Shown: piece by piece, positions 11,020-21,065 of the stretch | How the letters are laid out: each line of letters opens with the position of its first letter | Position numbering within the stretch: the first letter of the stretch is position 1 | Assembly (NCBI RefSeq): GCF_003491345.1 | Contig: NZ_CP025512.1 | Location: 930,001 to 994,000 of the forward strand | From: Neorhizobium sp. SOG26 | GTDB taxonomy: Bacteria > Pseudomonadota > Alphaproteobacteria > Rhizobiales > Rhizobiaceae | Direction of reading: 5' to 3' | DNA: 64,000 nucleotides | Position numbers and translations under genes: made by a program | Notes under the pieces: generated by a model | Told to the model about the DNA's origin: nothing | What the model saw: the letters and a program-made list of their open reading frames with translations, nothing else | The model's database searches: none

Positions 11020-11486
11020 CCACGCGTTCCGTCCCGACGCGGCGGCAGTTCGAACACGTCATCCTCGTCGCCATGGCCGCCGAAGCCGTGCATGCGGTTC
11101 GCCCACTGCAGGCCGATCACCGCGCCTTTGATCGGCTGGATCGAGACGAGTGCCGCGAGCACGGACAGCGGGCTCCAGATCGCCAGATGCACCCATGGGG
11201 AGAGCGTAAAGAGGAGGTCGGAGGCCATGTAGCCGGCCATCAGCACGTGGCCGACAACAAAGATCACCAGATAGGCCGGCAGGTCGTCGGCGCGATGGTG
11301 ATGCATGTCTTCGCCACATTCGGCGCAGGAATCAACGGGTTTCAGGAAGGCGCGGAAAAGCCGGCCCTGGCCGCAGTTCGGGCAACGGCCGAGCATGCCA
11401 CGCTTCATCGAGCGCAGCAGCGGGCGAGGGTTCTCGGCGTAGGCGCCAAATCGCACCGTGCTCGTGTCGGTTTGTGGCACTGACAT
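11016..11486 (-). CDS. DUF983 family membrane protein
   Basis: A 156-aa protein with an N-terminal zinc-ribbon-like unit (RCPNCGQGRLF ... CAECG), an HHHRADDLPAY motif and two transmembrane helices. This is the usual DUF983 layout in Alphaproteobacteria, where the gene often follows rnr as here. Function unknown. It starts 2 bases after the rnr stop and overlaps the nudix gene at its end. Confidence 0.9.
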   Translation of the reverse strand: MSVPQTDTSTVRFGAYAENPRPLLRSMKRGMLGRCPNCGQGRLFRAFLKPVDSCAECGEDMHHHRADDLPAYLVIFVVGHVLMAGYMASDLLFTLSPWVHLAIWSPLSVLAALVSIQPIKGAVIGLQWANRMHGFGGHGDEDDVFELPPRRDGTRG

Positions 11487-11488
11487 TC

Positions 11489-13852
11489 TTACCTCCTGCG
11501 GCCGCGGGGCGGACGGGTGCCGGGTTTAGCGCGCCCGGATGAACGGTCACGCCGACCTGACTTGTGGAACGACCGGACTGCCGTCGGCATCTTTTTGCCT
11601 TCGCTCAGCATCTCGAATTGCAGCGCGCCGGCAAGCGGTATCGCCTGCTTCAGCCGCACTTCGACGCTGTCGCCGATCTGGTATCCCAGCCCGCTCTTTT
11701 CGCCAGAGAGCGCCTGGTGCGCCTCGTCATAGATGAAGTAGTCGTTTCCAAGCGTCGAGATCGGGATGAACCCATCGGCCCCATAGGTTGGCAGGGAAAC
11801 GAACAGCCCGGCCTTGGTGACGCCGGAGACGCGGCCTTCGAAGTCTTCGCCGATGCGCTCTGCCAGATGATGCGCCACCAGCCGGTTGACGGTATCGCGC
11901 TCGGCGGCCATGGCGCGCCGCTCGAAGGTCGAGATCTCGGCGGCGATGTCATCGAGCTGCGCTTCTTCATCCGGCGTGATGCCACCTTCACCGAGGCCCA
12001 GCGACCCGACCAGCGCACGATGCACGATGAGGTCCGCATAACGCCGGATCGGCGAGGTGAAATGCGCGTATTTCATCAGGTTGAGGCCGAAATGGCCGAT
12101 GTTGTCGGGGCTGTAGATCGCCTGGCTCTGGGAGCGCAGCACCATCTCATTGACCATGACCTGGTGAGGCGTGCCCTCGGCCTTCGACAGGATACCGTTG
12201 AACGAGTTGGAACGCATCTGGCCGCCCTTGGCCATGGAGATACCGAGGGTTGCCAGAAACTCCCGCAGCGTTTCCTGCTTGGCGAGCGACGGCGCGTCGT
12301 GGACGCGATAGACCAGAACCTGCCGTTTCTTTTCGAGCGTTTCGGCAGCACAGACATTGGCCTGGATCATCATCTCTTCGATGAGCTTGTGGGCATCCAA
12401 ACGTTCCGGAACGAAGACGCGGTCAACGGTGCCGTCTGGCTTCAGCAGGATCTTGCGCTCCGGCATGTCGAGCTCGAGGGGCTGGCGACGGTCACGGCCA
12501 CGCTTGAGGATGCCATAGGCGTGCCACAGCGGCTTCAGGATCGTGTCGAGCAGCGGTCCGGCCTTGTCGTCCGGCTTTCCATCAATTGCCGCCTGGGCCT
12601 GCTGGTAGGAGAGCTTGGCGGCGCTCTTCATCATGATGCGATGGAAGGTATGGCTCGCCTTGCGGCCCTCTTTCGAGAAGACCATGCGCACGGCAAGTGC
12701 GGGGCGGTCCTCGCCTTCACGCAGGGAGCAGAGGTCGTTGGAGATGCGCTCCGGCAGCATCGGCACGACGCGGTCCGGGAAATACACGGAATTACCGCGC
12801 TTCAGCGCCTCGCGGTCCAGCGGCGAGCCGGTGCGGACATACCAGGAGACATCGGCGATCGCGACCGTGACGATGACGCCATCCAGATTGTCAGGCGACG
12901 GATCGAGTTCGGCATAAACGGCGTCGTCGTGGTCCTTGGCGTCCGCCGGATCGATGGTGATCAGCGGAAGGTCGCGCCAGTCCTCGCGTTTCGACATGGT
13001 GGCCGGCTTGGCGGCATCGGCTTCGTCCAGCACCTGCTTGGGGAACATGTGCGGAATGCCGTGGGCATAGATCGCGATCATCGAGATCGCCTTTTCGGAA
13101 CCCACTGAACCGACGACGGACAGGACGCGTGCCCGCGGCAAGCCGAAACGGCTGGAACGAACGACTTCCGACTCAACGAGATCGCCGTCCTTGGCCTCGC
13201 CAAGATCAGTTGAATCGATCACCATCTCCTCGCCGCGCCGATCGATCGGCAGCAGGCGGATCTCGCCATCGGCGAGCTTGTGCACGACGCCGAGCGCGGC
13301 GCCGCGGCGCTTGTCGATGACCTTGATGACGCGGGCCGTATAGGCAGGGCCGGACCTATCCTTGTTGGGGAAGATCTTGGCAAGCACGCGGTCGTTGAGG
13401 CCGGCGGCCGGTGTCTTGCCCTTGCCACGGTTTTCCGATGACTGCCGGATCAACACCGCCGGTGCAGCACCGTTCTCATCAGCCCATTCGCTCGGCCGGC
13501 CGATCAGCTCGCCGTCCTTGTCGCGGGTGGTGATGTCGAGCACCGTGACAGGGGGCAGGGCGCCCGGGCGCGTCAGCGACTTGCGGTTCTTGGTGAGGAG
13601 ACCTTCCTCCTCGAGCGTGCGAAGCAGGTCCTTCAGTTCGACACGCGTGTCACCCTTCAACCCGAAAGCCTTGGCGATCTCGCGTTTCGAAGCCTTGTCA
13701 GGGTTCTCCGAGATGAACTCCAGCAAGACTTCGCGCGGCGGCACGGCCCCATGGATAATCGCGGGCTTATCGCCCGATGCCGCGCCGGCTCCTCGTTCAG
13801 CACGCTCGGCGCGCTTCTGTTGACGTCTCGACCTGTCTTGCGGTTCTCTCAC
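11489..13852 (-). CDS. rnr: Ribonuclease R
   Basis: 3'-5' processive exoribonuclease of the RNB family, 787 aa. Domains are an N-terminal winged-helix (REVLLEFISENPDKASKREIA), cold-shock domains, the RNB catalytic core with DPADAKDHDDA carrying the clustered catalytic aspartates, a C-terminal S1 domain (FEGRVSGVTKAGLFV) and a basic tail rich in RSSGRAKPGTRPPRGRRR-type residues. The start overlaps the topA stop by 4 bases, so rnr is coupled to topA. Confidence 0.97.
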   Translation of the reverse strand: MREPQDRSRRQQKRAERAERGAGAASGDKPAIIHGAVPPREVLLEFISENPDKASKREIAKAFGLKGDTRVELKDLLRTLEEEGLLTKNRKSLTRPGALPPVTVLDITTRDKDGELIGRPSEWADENGAAPAVLIRQSSENRGKGKTPAAGLNDRVLAKIFPNKDRSGPAYTARVIKVIDKRRGAALGVVHKLADGEIRLLPIDRRGEEMVIDSTDLGEAKDGDLVESEVVRSSRFGLPRARVLSVVGSVGSEKAISMIAIYAHGIPHMFPKQVLDEADAAKPATMSKREDWRDLPLITIDPADAKDHDDAVYAELDPSPDNLDGVIVTVAIADVSWYVRTGSPLDREALKRGNSVYFPDRVVPMLPERISNDLCSLREGEDRPALAVRMVFSKEGRKASHTFHRIMMKSAAKLSYQQAQAAIDGKPDDKAGPLLDTILKPLWHAYGILKRGRDRRQPLELDMPERKILLKPDGTVDRVFVPERLDAHKLIEEMMIQANVCAAETLEKKRQVLVYRVHDAPSLAKQETLREFLATLGISMAKGGQMRSNSFNGILSKAEGTPHQVMVNEMVLRSQSQAIYSPDNIGHFGLNLMKYAHFTSPIRRYADLIVHRALVGSLGLGEGGITPDEEAQLDDIAAEISTFERRAMAAERDTVNRLVAHHLAERIGEDFEGRVSGVTKAGLFVSLPTYGADGFIPISTLGNDYFIYDEAHQALSGEKSGLGYQIGDSVEVRLKQAIPLAGALQFEMLSEGKKMPTAVRSFHKSGRRDRSSGRAKPGTRPPRGRRR

Positions 13853-16503
13853 GTGTCCGTCTTCTTCGCCTTCGTAGCGGTCTTCTTGGCTGGCGCCTTT
13901 TTAGCGGGAGCCTTTGTCTTCTTCGTGTCTGCCGCAGCCTTGGTCGCCGTCTTCTTGGCCTTTGCCTTGGCAGGCGCGGCCTTGCCGCCCTTTTCAACAA
14001 TAAGTGCCATGGCTTGTTCCATGGTCACCGATTGCGGATCCATGCCCTTCGGCAGGGTGGCGTTGATCTTGCCCCAGTTCACATAAGGACCATAACGGCC
14101 GTCGCGAACGGTGAGTGCGCCGCCATCCGGATGGTCTCCCAGTTCCTTGAGCGCCGCTGGCGTGCCGCGGGTGCGGCCGCCCGGGCCCTTGCTCTGCTTT
14201 TCAGCAAGCACGGTCACCGCCCGGTTCAGGCCGATCGAGAACACGTCCTCGACGCTTTCGAGGTTGGCATAGGTGCCATCGTGGAGCAGGAACGGGCCAT
14301 AACGGCCGATGCCGGCCGAGATCATCTTGCCCGATTCCGGGTGCTTGCCGACGTCGCGCGGCAGGCTGATGAGCGCGAGCGCCTTTTCGTGGTCGATGTC
14401 TTCCGGCTTCCAGCCCTTTGGCAGCGAGGAGCGCTTGGCTTCCTTGCCTTCCCCGCGCTGAACATACGGCCCGAAACGACCCGAACGCAGCGTGATTTCT
14501 TCACCGGTATGCGGATCGGCACCAAGCGCCTTCGGCTCGTTCAGTCCGGCGGCTTCCGCATCCGCACCGCCCTCGGAGGAAAGCTGGCGGGTGTAGTTGC
14601 ATTCCGGATAGTTCGAGCAGCCGACGAAGGCACCATACTTGCCGAGCTTCAGCGACAGGTTGCCGGTGCCGCAGACCTGGCAGATGCGCGGGTCGCTGCC
14701 GTCTTCGCGCTTGGGGAAGACAAGCGGGGCGAGCGCCTCATTCAGGGCGTCGAGCACGTTGGTAACGCGCAGTTCCTTGGTGTCTTCGATCTGGCCGAAG
14801 AAGTCCTGCCAGAACTCCCGGAGGACCTGCTTCCAGTCGAGTTCGCCAGCCGAGATCTTGTCGAGCTTTTCTTCAAGATCGGCCGTGAAATCGTATTCGA
14901 CATACTTCGTGAAGAAGCTTTCGAGGAAGGCGGTGACGAGGCGGCCCTTGGCCTGTGGCACGAGCTTGCGCTTCTCCGCCGTGACATATTCACGGTCGGA
15001 CAGCGTCTTCAGCGTTGCCGCATAGGTGGAAGGGCGGCCGATGCCGAGCTCTTCCATCTTCTTGATCAGCGATGCTTCCGAATAACGCGGCGGCGGCTCG
15101 GTGAAATGCTGGCCTGCATCCACCTTGCGCTTGTCGAGCTTTTCGCGCGCATTGATCGGCGGCAGGCGACCGTCCTCGTCGTCATCCTCGCCCTTTTCGC
15201 CTTCTTCGCGCTGGTCCATGTAGGCGCCAAGGAAGCCGTCGAAACGGACGACGGAGCCGACGGCGCGCAGGCCAGCCTTCTGGCCGTTGTTGTCGGCAAG
15301 GATCTCAACCATCGTGCGCTCAATCTCGGCGGACGCCATCTGGCTGGCGATGCCGCGCTTCCAGATCAGGTCGTAAAGACGCTGCTGGTCGTGATCGAGA
15401 TACTGGCGCACCTTGTCGGGCGAGCGGTTGAAGTCGGTCGGGCGGATCGCTTCGTGCGCTTCCTGGGCGTTCTTTGCCTTGGTCGAATAGAAACGAGCCT
15501 TTTCCGGCAGGTAGCGCTGGCCGAACTGGTCGACGATCGCGTGGCGCGCACCTTCGATCGCTTCGGGCGCCATCTGCACCCCATCGGTACGCATATAGGT
15601 GATGAGGCCGACCGTCTCGCCGCCGATGTCGACGCCTTCATAAAGCTTCTGCGCCACCTGCATGGTGCGCGAGGCGTTGAAGCCAAGGTTGGACGATGCC
15701 GCCTGCTGCAGCGTGGAGGTGGTGAATGGCGGTCCCGGATTGCGCTTTACCGGCTTTGCCTCGACCGTATCCACGGTATAGACGGCGCCATCGAGCAGCG
15801 CCTTCAGGCGGTTTGCGTCTTCGCCATTCTTGATGCCGCGGTTCTGCAGGCGCTTGCCGTCGGCAGACACGAGTTTCGCTTCGAACTCGTCGCCGCGCGG
15901 GGTGCGCAGCAATGCGGACAGGTTCCAGTATTCTTCCGAAACGAACCGCTCGATCTCGTTTTCGCGATCGCAGACGAGCCTCAGGGCAACCGACTGAACG
16001 CGGCCAGCCGACCGGGCGCCGGGCAGCTTGCGCCAGAGAACCGGCGAGAGATTGAAACCGACGAGATAATCTAGGGCGCGGCGCGCAAGATAGGCGTCGA
16101 CCAGCGGCACGTCGATATCGCGCGGATTGGCCATGGCATCGAGCACGGCCTTCTTGGTGATGGCGTTGAAGACAACGCGCTTCACCGGCTTGTCACCAAG
16201 GACGCGTTTCTTCTTCAGGAGGTCGAGAACGTGCCAGGAAATGGCTTCCCCTTCGCGATCCGGGTCGGTTGCGAGGAAGAGGCCATCGGAACCTTTCACG
16301 GCGTCCGCGATATCCTTCATGCGCTTTTGCGAGGAGGCATCGACCTCCCAGGACATTTCGAAATCCTGGTCGGGAAGCACGGAGCCATCCTTGGCGGGCA
16401 GGTCACGCACGTGACCGAAAGATGCGAGAACCTTGTAGCCCGAGCCAAGATACTTGTTGATGGTCTTGGCTTTGGCCGGAGATTCTACGACGACAACATT
16501 CAT
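13849..16503 (-). CDS. topA: DNA topoisomerase I
   Basis: Type IA topoisomerase, 884 aa, relaxing negative supercoils. The TOPRIM domain begins at the start (VVVESPAKAKTI; DPDREGEAI acidic triad) and the active-site tyrosine is in ITYMRTDG. C-terminal parts include one Cys4 zinc finger (CQVC ... CSNYPEC), several zinc-less repeats (GRYGPF, GRFGPYV, GRYGPYVNWG) and a lysine/alanine-rich tail. The ATG at 16501-16503 gives the canonical MNVVVVESPAK start. The upstream 243 bases to 16746 hold no gene I can support. Confidence 0.97.
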   Translation of the reverse strand: MNVVVVESPAKAKTINKYLGSGYKVLASFGHVRDLPAKDGSVLPDQDFEMSWEVDASSQKRMKDIADAVKGSDGLFLATDPDREGEAISWHVLDLLKKKRVLGDKPVKRVVFNAITKKAVLDAMANPRDIDVPLVDAYLARRALDYLVGFNLSPVLWRKLPGARSAGRVQSVALRLVCDRENEIERFVSEEYWNLSALLRTPRGDEFEAKLVSADGKRLQNRGIKNGEDANRLKALLDGAVYTVDTVEAKPVKRNPGPPFTTSTLQQAASSNLGFNASRTMQVAQKLYEGVDIGGETVGLITYMRTDGVQMAPEAIEGARHAIVDQFGQRYLPEKARFYSTKAKNAQEAHEAIRPTDFNRSPDKVRQYLDHDQQRLYDLIWKRGIASQMASAEIERTMVEILADNNGQKAGLRAVGSVVRFDGFLGAYMDQREEGEKGEDDDEDGRLPPINAREKLDKRKVDAGQHFTEPPPRYSEASLIKKMEELGIGRPSTYAATLKTLSDREYVTAEKRKLVPQAKGRLVTAFLESFFTKYVEYDFTADLEEKLDKISAGELDWKQVLREFWQDFFGQIEDTKELRVTNVLDALNEALAPLVFPKREDGSDPRICQVCGTGNLSLKLGKYGAFVGCSNYPECNYTRQLSSEGGADAEAAGLNEPKALGADPHTGEEITLRSGRFGPYVQRGEGKEAKRSSLPKGWKPEDIDHEKALALISLPRDVGKHPESGKMISAGIGRYGPFLLHDGTYANLESVEDVFSIGLNRAVTVLAEKQSKGPGGRTRGTPAALKELGDHPDGGALTVRDGRYGPYVNWGKINATLPKGMDPQSVTMEQAMALIVEKGGKAAPAKAKAKKTATKAAADTKKTKAPAKKAPAKKTATKAKKTDT

Positions 16504-16746
16504 TTTTGCTTCTCTGGAAATAGACGCGTGCCCGGAGGCGGAGCTTCCAGGCGAAATCTTCGATCCCGACATGGAGGGCCTTTTGCCTGCGGTCAAGAGG
16601 CACAACCGATTTTAGGGGGCTGAAGCGGCCGCAACCGGAGGGGGATCTGCAATTACTTGCAATTCTAAATAAACAACGTAGAGTTCGACTTGCGGACGGG
16701 TGAAAAATATTGGACGTAGCTTTCAATCCTCTCTCTAGGGTGACAC

Positions 16747-16953
16747 ATGATCCTTCGCAGCGAGATGACTGGCCGGCTTGAAGTCGAGCCAAGGGAGAAT
16801 ATTGCGTATATCAGGCAGATGCTGGGGGAGTTGCGGCAGGTGGCACTCGGGGAGGGGGCGGACATGCTCTGCTACCTGATCGAGATGGCCTATGTCGAAG
16901 CGGGAGACGTGCAGGCGGGCCGCCGTCCGCGATCAGTCTTCCATCGCGATTGA
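16747..16953 (+). CDS. Small conserved-looking protein, function unknown
   Basis: A 68-aa protein with a helical amphipathic pattern (ENIAYIRQMLGELRQVA, ADMLCYLIEMAYVEAGD). It looks like a small rhizobial protein found near dprA. Its last 21 bases overlap the end of dprA on the other strand. ATG at 16747 is taken; an ATG at 16765 is possible. No function is inferred. Confidence 0.65.
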   Translation: MILRSEMTGRLEVEPRENIAYIRQMLGELRQVALGEGADMLCYLIEMAYVEAGDVQAGRRPRSVFHRD

Positions 16954-18078
16954 CACCAGGCCATTGGCGTGGCGGTGAAGCCGCCCGGCGAGATCGAGTT
17001 CCAGCAGCGCGAGATAAACAGACGATGGCGCCAAGCCTGTGTGGCGGATGATGTCGTCGATCTCGACGGGGGTGGGGCCGAGCGCCGAGGTGATCTTCAT
17101 GCGGTCATCGTCATTGGGTGGCAGCATTGCGCTGGCGTTCTTGTCGGGTTCCTCGACAACGGGTGGCGCCGGCACATCAATCTCAGAGAGTGGCGCCAGC
17201 GCATCGATGACGTCGCGTGAGCCGGTGGTGACGATGGCGCCCTGTTTCAGGAGGCCATTGGTCCCATGGCAGCGCGGATCGAGTGGCGAACCCGGCACGG
17301 CAAAGACGAGCCGTCCGGCTTCTGCGGCAAGTCGCGCGGTGATCAGCGAACCGGAGCGCTCTGCGGCCTCAACAACAACGACGCCGAGCGAGATGCCGGC
17401 GATCAGGCGGTTGCGGCGTGGAAAGTCCCGCGCACGTGGCTCCCAGCCGAAGGGCATCTCGCTGACGGCGAGGCCAACGCCATCGGTAATCTCGTCCAGA
17501 AGGGCGATGTTTTCCGGCGGATAGGGCTGGTCGAGACCGCCGGCAAGGACGGCGATCGTCCCGGTGTCGAGGCTGGCGCGGTGGGCGGCGGTATCGATGC
17601 CGCGGGCGAGACCCGACGTCACCGTGTATCCGGCGCGTCCACATTCGCGCGCGACCGTGGCGGCGAACTTCGCACCGGCGATCGAGGCGTTGCGTGAGCC
17701 GACAAGCCCCACCGACGGCTGCGTGGCGGCATGCAGGTTTCCCTTGACGGCGAGGAGCGGTGGCGCGCCATCAAGTTGGCGCAGCGCGGGCGGGTAGTAG
17801 GGTTCGCCGATGCCGATGAAGCGGGCACCATGCTGGTGGGCGGCTTCGAGTTCCCGTTCGGCCTCGGAGGCTGTGGCAATGCGGATAGAGCGTGTGGCGC
17901 CGCCACGTGCCGACAGTTCCGGCAGCATGGCCAGCGCATTTTCGGCGGAGCCGCAGTGATTGATCAGGTCGCGGAAGGTGTGTGGCCCGACGTTGTCGGA
18001 GCGGATCAGGCGAAGCCATGAAATCCTCTGGCGGTCCGTCAGCGCAATTCCCGTCTGCCTTGCGCTGCCGTCTGCCAT
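16933..18078 (-). CDS. dprA: DNA processing protein DprA
   Basis: A 381-aa RecA loader for incoming single-stranded DNA. An N-terminal SAM-like helical region is followed by the Rossmann DprA/Smf domain (VGLVGSRNAS, TVTSGLARGIDTAAHR, RNRLIAGIS, AERSGSLITARLA) and a C-terminal winged-helix (TPVEIDDIIRHTGL) as in most alphaproteobacterial DprA proteins. plsY lies 15 bases upstream on the same strand, the common plsY-dprA order. Confidence 0.95.
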   Translation of the reverse strand: MADGSARQTGIALTDRQRISWLRLIRSDNVGPHTFRDLINHCGSAENALAMLPELSARGGATRSIRIATASEAERELEAAHQHGARFIGIGEPYYPPALRQLDGAPPLLAVKGNLHAATQPSVGLVGSRNASIAGAKFAATVARECGRAGYTVTSGLARGIDTAAHRASLDTGTIAVLAGGLDQPYPPENIALLDEITDGVGLAVSEMPFGWEPRARDFPRRNRLIAGISLGVVVVEAAERSGSLITARLAAEAGRLVFAVPGSPLDPRCHGTNGLLKQGAIVTTGSRDVIDALAPLSEIDVPAPPVVEEPDKNASAMLPPNDDDRMKITSALGPTPVEIDDIIRHTGLAPSSVYLALLELDLAGRLHRHANGLVSIAMED

Positions 18079-18093
18079 GGATGGGCTCCCGTC

Positions 18094-18711
18094 CTATCCC
18101 TTTTGGCCGATCTTGCTCTCGGTACCGGCCATCAACCGCTTGATATTGGCTTCATGCTTCCACCAGGAGATCACTGTCATGAGGGCCATGACAAGCGCGA
18201 CCTTCGGCTGGTCCATGAACCACAGTACAACCGGGATGAGCAGAGTTGCAACCAGGGCGGAAAGCGAGGAATATTTGCTGATCTTTGCCACGAGGAGCCA
18301 GATGACGGCGAAGACCAGCACCATCAGAGGCGCGACGCCAAGCAGCGTGCCGATATAGGTCGCGACGCCCTTGCCGCCCTTGAAGCCGAGCCAGACGGGG
18401 AAGAGGTGGCCAAGGAAGGCGGCAAAGCCTGCAAGCAGGCCTGCTTCCTCGCCAAAGAGGTACCAGCCGATCAGCGCCGCAGCGGTCGCTTTGAGCGCAT
18501 CGAGCAGAAGCGTCGCAGCCGCAAGCTTCTTGTTGCCGGTGCGCAGCACGTTGGTGGCCCCGATGTTTCCCGAACCGATCGAACGAATGTCGCCGAGCCC
18601 GGCGGAGCGGGTCAGGATGAGGCCGAACGGGATCGACCCCAGCAGGTAACCCAGGATGAGGGCGCCCGCCGCGACGGGAAAGGTGATCTGCCAGTTCAGA
18701 AGCTCGTTCAA
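18094..18711 (-). CDS. plsY: Glycerol-3-phosphate acyltransferase PlsY
   Basis: Membrane acyltransferase (205 aa, usual length) that uses acyl-phosphate to acylate glycerol-3-phosphate. Motifs are [35 protein letters not shown] and KHEANIKRL. The frame is open to 18858, but that would overlap pyrC. A TTG start at 18709-18711 sits 6 bases after a perfect GAGGAG, which itself overlaps the pyrC stop. Operon order is pyrB-pyrC-plsY-dprA. Confidence 0.93.
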   Translation of the reverse strand: MNELLNWQITFPVAAGALILGYLLGSIPFGLILTRSAGLGDIRSIGSGNIGATNVLRTGNKKLAAATLLLDALKATAAALIGWYLFGEEAGLLAGFAAFLGHLFPVWLGFKGGKGVATYIGTLLGVAPLMVLVFAVIWLLVAKISKYSSLSALVATLLIPVVLWFMDQPKVALVMALMTVISWWKHEANIKRLMAGTESKIGQKG

Positions 18712-18721
18712 GCAGGTCTCC

Positions 18722-20008
18722 TCAAAGAGAATAGACGCATTTGCCGGCGACATAGGTCGCAACGGCCCGACCGGAAAAACGAGCCTTCTCGAATGGCGTG
18801 TTCTTCGAGCGCGACAGAAGCATATCCTCCGACACGATCCAAGGCTCTTCGAGATCAATCAGGGTGATGTCTGCCTTGGCGCCCGGCTTCAGCGTGCCGG
18901 CATCGAGCCCGAAGATCTGCGCGGGACGGGTCGACATGGCGTCGATCAGCCGCATCAGCGGCACGCGGCCGTCATGATGAAGGCGCAGGGCCGCGGCGAG
19001 CATGGTCTCGAGCCCGATCGCCCCGTCGGCTGCGTCGGCAAACGGCAGGCGCTTGGTGTCAACGTCCTGCGGATCATGCGACGAGACGATGATGTCGATC
19101 GTGCCGTCCGCCACGGCATCCGCCATGGCAGTCCGATCCTCCTCACGGCGCAGCGGCGGCGCGAGCTTGAAGAAGGTCCGGTATTCGCCGATGTCGTTCT
19201 CGTTGAGCGACAGGTGGTTGATGGACACGCCGCAGGTAACGTTGGCGCCGCGCGAGCGGGCAGTTTTCATCGCTTCGGCCGACTCGGCGACCGAGATCTT
19301 CGTCGCATGGTACTTGGCGCGGGTGAGGGCTGCGATGCGCAGGTCGCGCTCGAGCGGAATGATTTCCGCTTCCTTCGGCACGCCTGACAGGCCAAGCCAG
19401 CTTGCAAACAGGCCTTCGTTCATCACGCCGTTGCCGAGGTACTTTTCGCGCAGCTCGAGCGATATCACCGAGTCGAACTCACGCGCATAGGTCATGGCAC
19501 GGCGCAGAAGAAGGCTGTCCGACAGGCCGTGGCGGCCGTTGGTGAAGGCAACCGCACCGGCATGCTTCAGCAGCCCAAGCTCAGTCATCTCCGTTCCGGC
19601 AAGGCCCTTGGTCAGGGCAGCCGCGGGATAGATGTTGATTGCCGCCTTGTCGCGGGCCGTCTTCTGCACGAACTCGATGAGGGCGATGTCGTCGAGCACA
19701 GGATCGGTGTCGGGCATCATGATCATCGAGGTGATGCCACCAGCCGCTGCCGCACGCGCCGCGGACTCGATCGTCTCGGTGTGTTCTGCGCCGGGTTCAC
19801 CGACATGCACCTGCGCATCGACAAGGCCGGGCGTGGCAACGAGCCCGCTGCAGTCCTTGACGGTGGCGCCTTCCGGCGCGCCCTGGTTCAGCGCGTCACG
19901 CCCGGCGGCAAGCACGCGGCCATCATCGCCGATGATGATCGTGCCGGTCTCGTCCAGATTGCGGGACGGATCGATGATGCGAAGGTTCTTGAGGACGGTG
20001 GCAGTCAT
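18722..20008 (-). CDS. pyrC: Dihydroorotase-like protein, zinc ligands replaced
   Basis: A 428-aa amidohydrolase-fold protein coupled to pyrB (4-base overlap). The fold motifs are present ([27 protein letters not shown]), but catalytic residues are not. The HxH motif reads DAQVH (64-68), with Gln for the first His. The usual His-Cys-Glu-Asp stretch before GVMNEG is absent, and the TDHAPH-type motif reads SSHDPQ. This resembles the non-catalytic PyrC-prime partners of ATCase known from Pseudomonas. A structural role with PyrB, and a second active PyrC elsewhere, are inferred. Confidence 0.85.
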   Translation of the reverse strand: MTATVLKNLRIIDPSRNLDETGTIIIGDDGRVLAAGRDALNQGAPEGATVKDCSGLVATPGLVDAQVHVGEPGAEHTETIESAARAAAAGGITSMIMMPDTDPVLDDIALIEFVQKTARDKAAINIYPAAALTKGLAGTEMTELGLLKHAGAVAFTNGRHGLSDSLLLRRAMTYAREFDSVISLELREKYLGNGVMNEGLFASWLGLSGVPKEAEIIPLERDLRIAALTRAKYHATKISVAESAEAMKTARSRGANVTCGVSINHLSLNENDIGEYRTFFKLAPPLRREEDRTAMADAVADGTIDIIVSSHDPQDVDTKRLPFADAADGAIGLETMLAAALRLHHDGRVPLMRLIDAMSTRPAQIFGLDAGTLKPGAKADITLIDLEEPWIVSEDMLLSRSKNTPFEKARFSGRAVATYVAGKCVYSL

Positions 20009-20943
20009 GCGCGCTCTCCGTCATTGGAGGTCAGCAGGGTTTCCATGACGGCCATGCGGACCGCGACCCCCATCTCGACCTGTTGTTCGATGACGCTCTG
20101 CGGACCGTCGGCGACTTCCGAGGCAATCTCGACACCGCGGTTCATGGGGCCGGGGTGCATCACAAGCGCATCCTCCTTTGCCGCCTTCAGCTTTTCGGCG
20201 TCGAGGCCGTAGAAGCGGAAGTATTCCCGCACCGAAGGCACGAAGGCGCCAGCCATGCGCTCGCGCTGAAGACGCAGCATCATCACGACGTCCGCGTCCT
20301 TCAGGCCTTCTTCCATGGAGTGGAAGACTTCGACACCCATGTCGCGGATGCCAGAGGGAAGCAGCGTCGAGGGTGCGACGACGCGAACGCGCGCGCCCAT
20401 GGCGTTCAGCAGCAGAATGTTGGATCGCGCCACGCGCGAATGCAGAACGTCGCCGCAGATCGCCACGATGATGCGCGAAAGCTTGCCTTTGGCGCGGCGA
20501 ATGGTGAGCGCGTCAAGCAGCGCCTGCGTCGGATGCTCATGCTGGCCATCGCCGGCATTCACCACCGAACAGGCAACCTTCTGGGCCAGAAGCGCCGCAG
20601 CACCTGCGGACGAGTGTCGCAGCACCAGCACGTCGGGACGCATGGCATTAAGCGTCATTGCGGTGTCGATCAGCGTTTCGCCCTTCTTCACCGAGGAGTT
20701 GCCGACCGACATGTTCATGACGTCGGCGCCGAGGCGCTTGCCCGCGAGCTCGAACGAGGATTGCGTTCGCGTCGAGGCTTCAAAGAAGAGATTGATCTGG
20801 GTGAGGCCGCGCAGGGTGGACGTCTTCTTTTCCCGCTGGCGGGAAATCTTCACGGCCTCGTCGGCCTTGTCGAGAAGAAGAGTGATGTCCTGTTCGGTGA
20901 GACCCTTGATGCCGAGGAGGTGGCGGTGGGGGAAGAAGACCAT
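20005..20943 (-). CDS. pyrB: Aspartate carbamoyltransferase catalytic subunit
   Basis: First committed step of UMP synthesis, 312 aa. The carbamoyl-phosphate loop is seen in [20 protein letters not shown] and the aspartate domain in [11 protein letters not shown] and [11 protein letters not shown]. The ATG at 20941-20943 ([11 protein letters not shown]) is used in place of a longer frame opening at 21036. No pyrI regulatory gene is adjacent. Instead the PyrC-like gene overlaps by 4 bases, fitting a PyrB/PyrC-prime complex. Confidence 0.96.
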   Translation of the reverse strand: MVFFPHRHLLGIKGLTEQDITLLLDKADEAVKISRQREKKTSTLRGLTQINLFFEASTRTQSSFELAGKRLGADVMNMSVGNSSVKKGETLIDTAMTLNAMRPDVLVLRHSSAGAAALLAQKVACSVVNAGDGQHEHPTQALLDALTIRRAKGKLSRIIVAICGDVLHSRVARSNILLLNAMGARVRVVAPSTLLPSGIRDMGVEVFHSMEEGLKDADVVMMLRLQRERMAGAFVPSVREYFRFYGLDAEKLKAAKEDALVMHPGPMNRGVEIASEVADGPQSVIEQQVEMGVAVRMAVMETLLTSNDGERA

Positions 20944-21065
20944 AAGTCGTGTCTCCGCTTGCGTTCGGCGGTCTATAAGGTGTGACGAAAAGGGCGGCAA
21001 GCGAATGCACGGGAAATTTGCGACATCCCACTGCAATTTGCAGAGAAACCGGCTAGAAGCGGTGC

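Noticed and set aside
11564-13108. 514-codon open frame opposite rnr
   Set aside because: Antisense shadow; no recognisable protein.
13777-16074. 765-codon open frame opposite topA
   Set aside because: High GC antisense shadow of a clear housekeeping gene; no domain or RBS.
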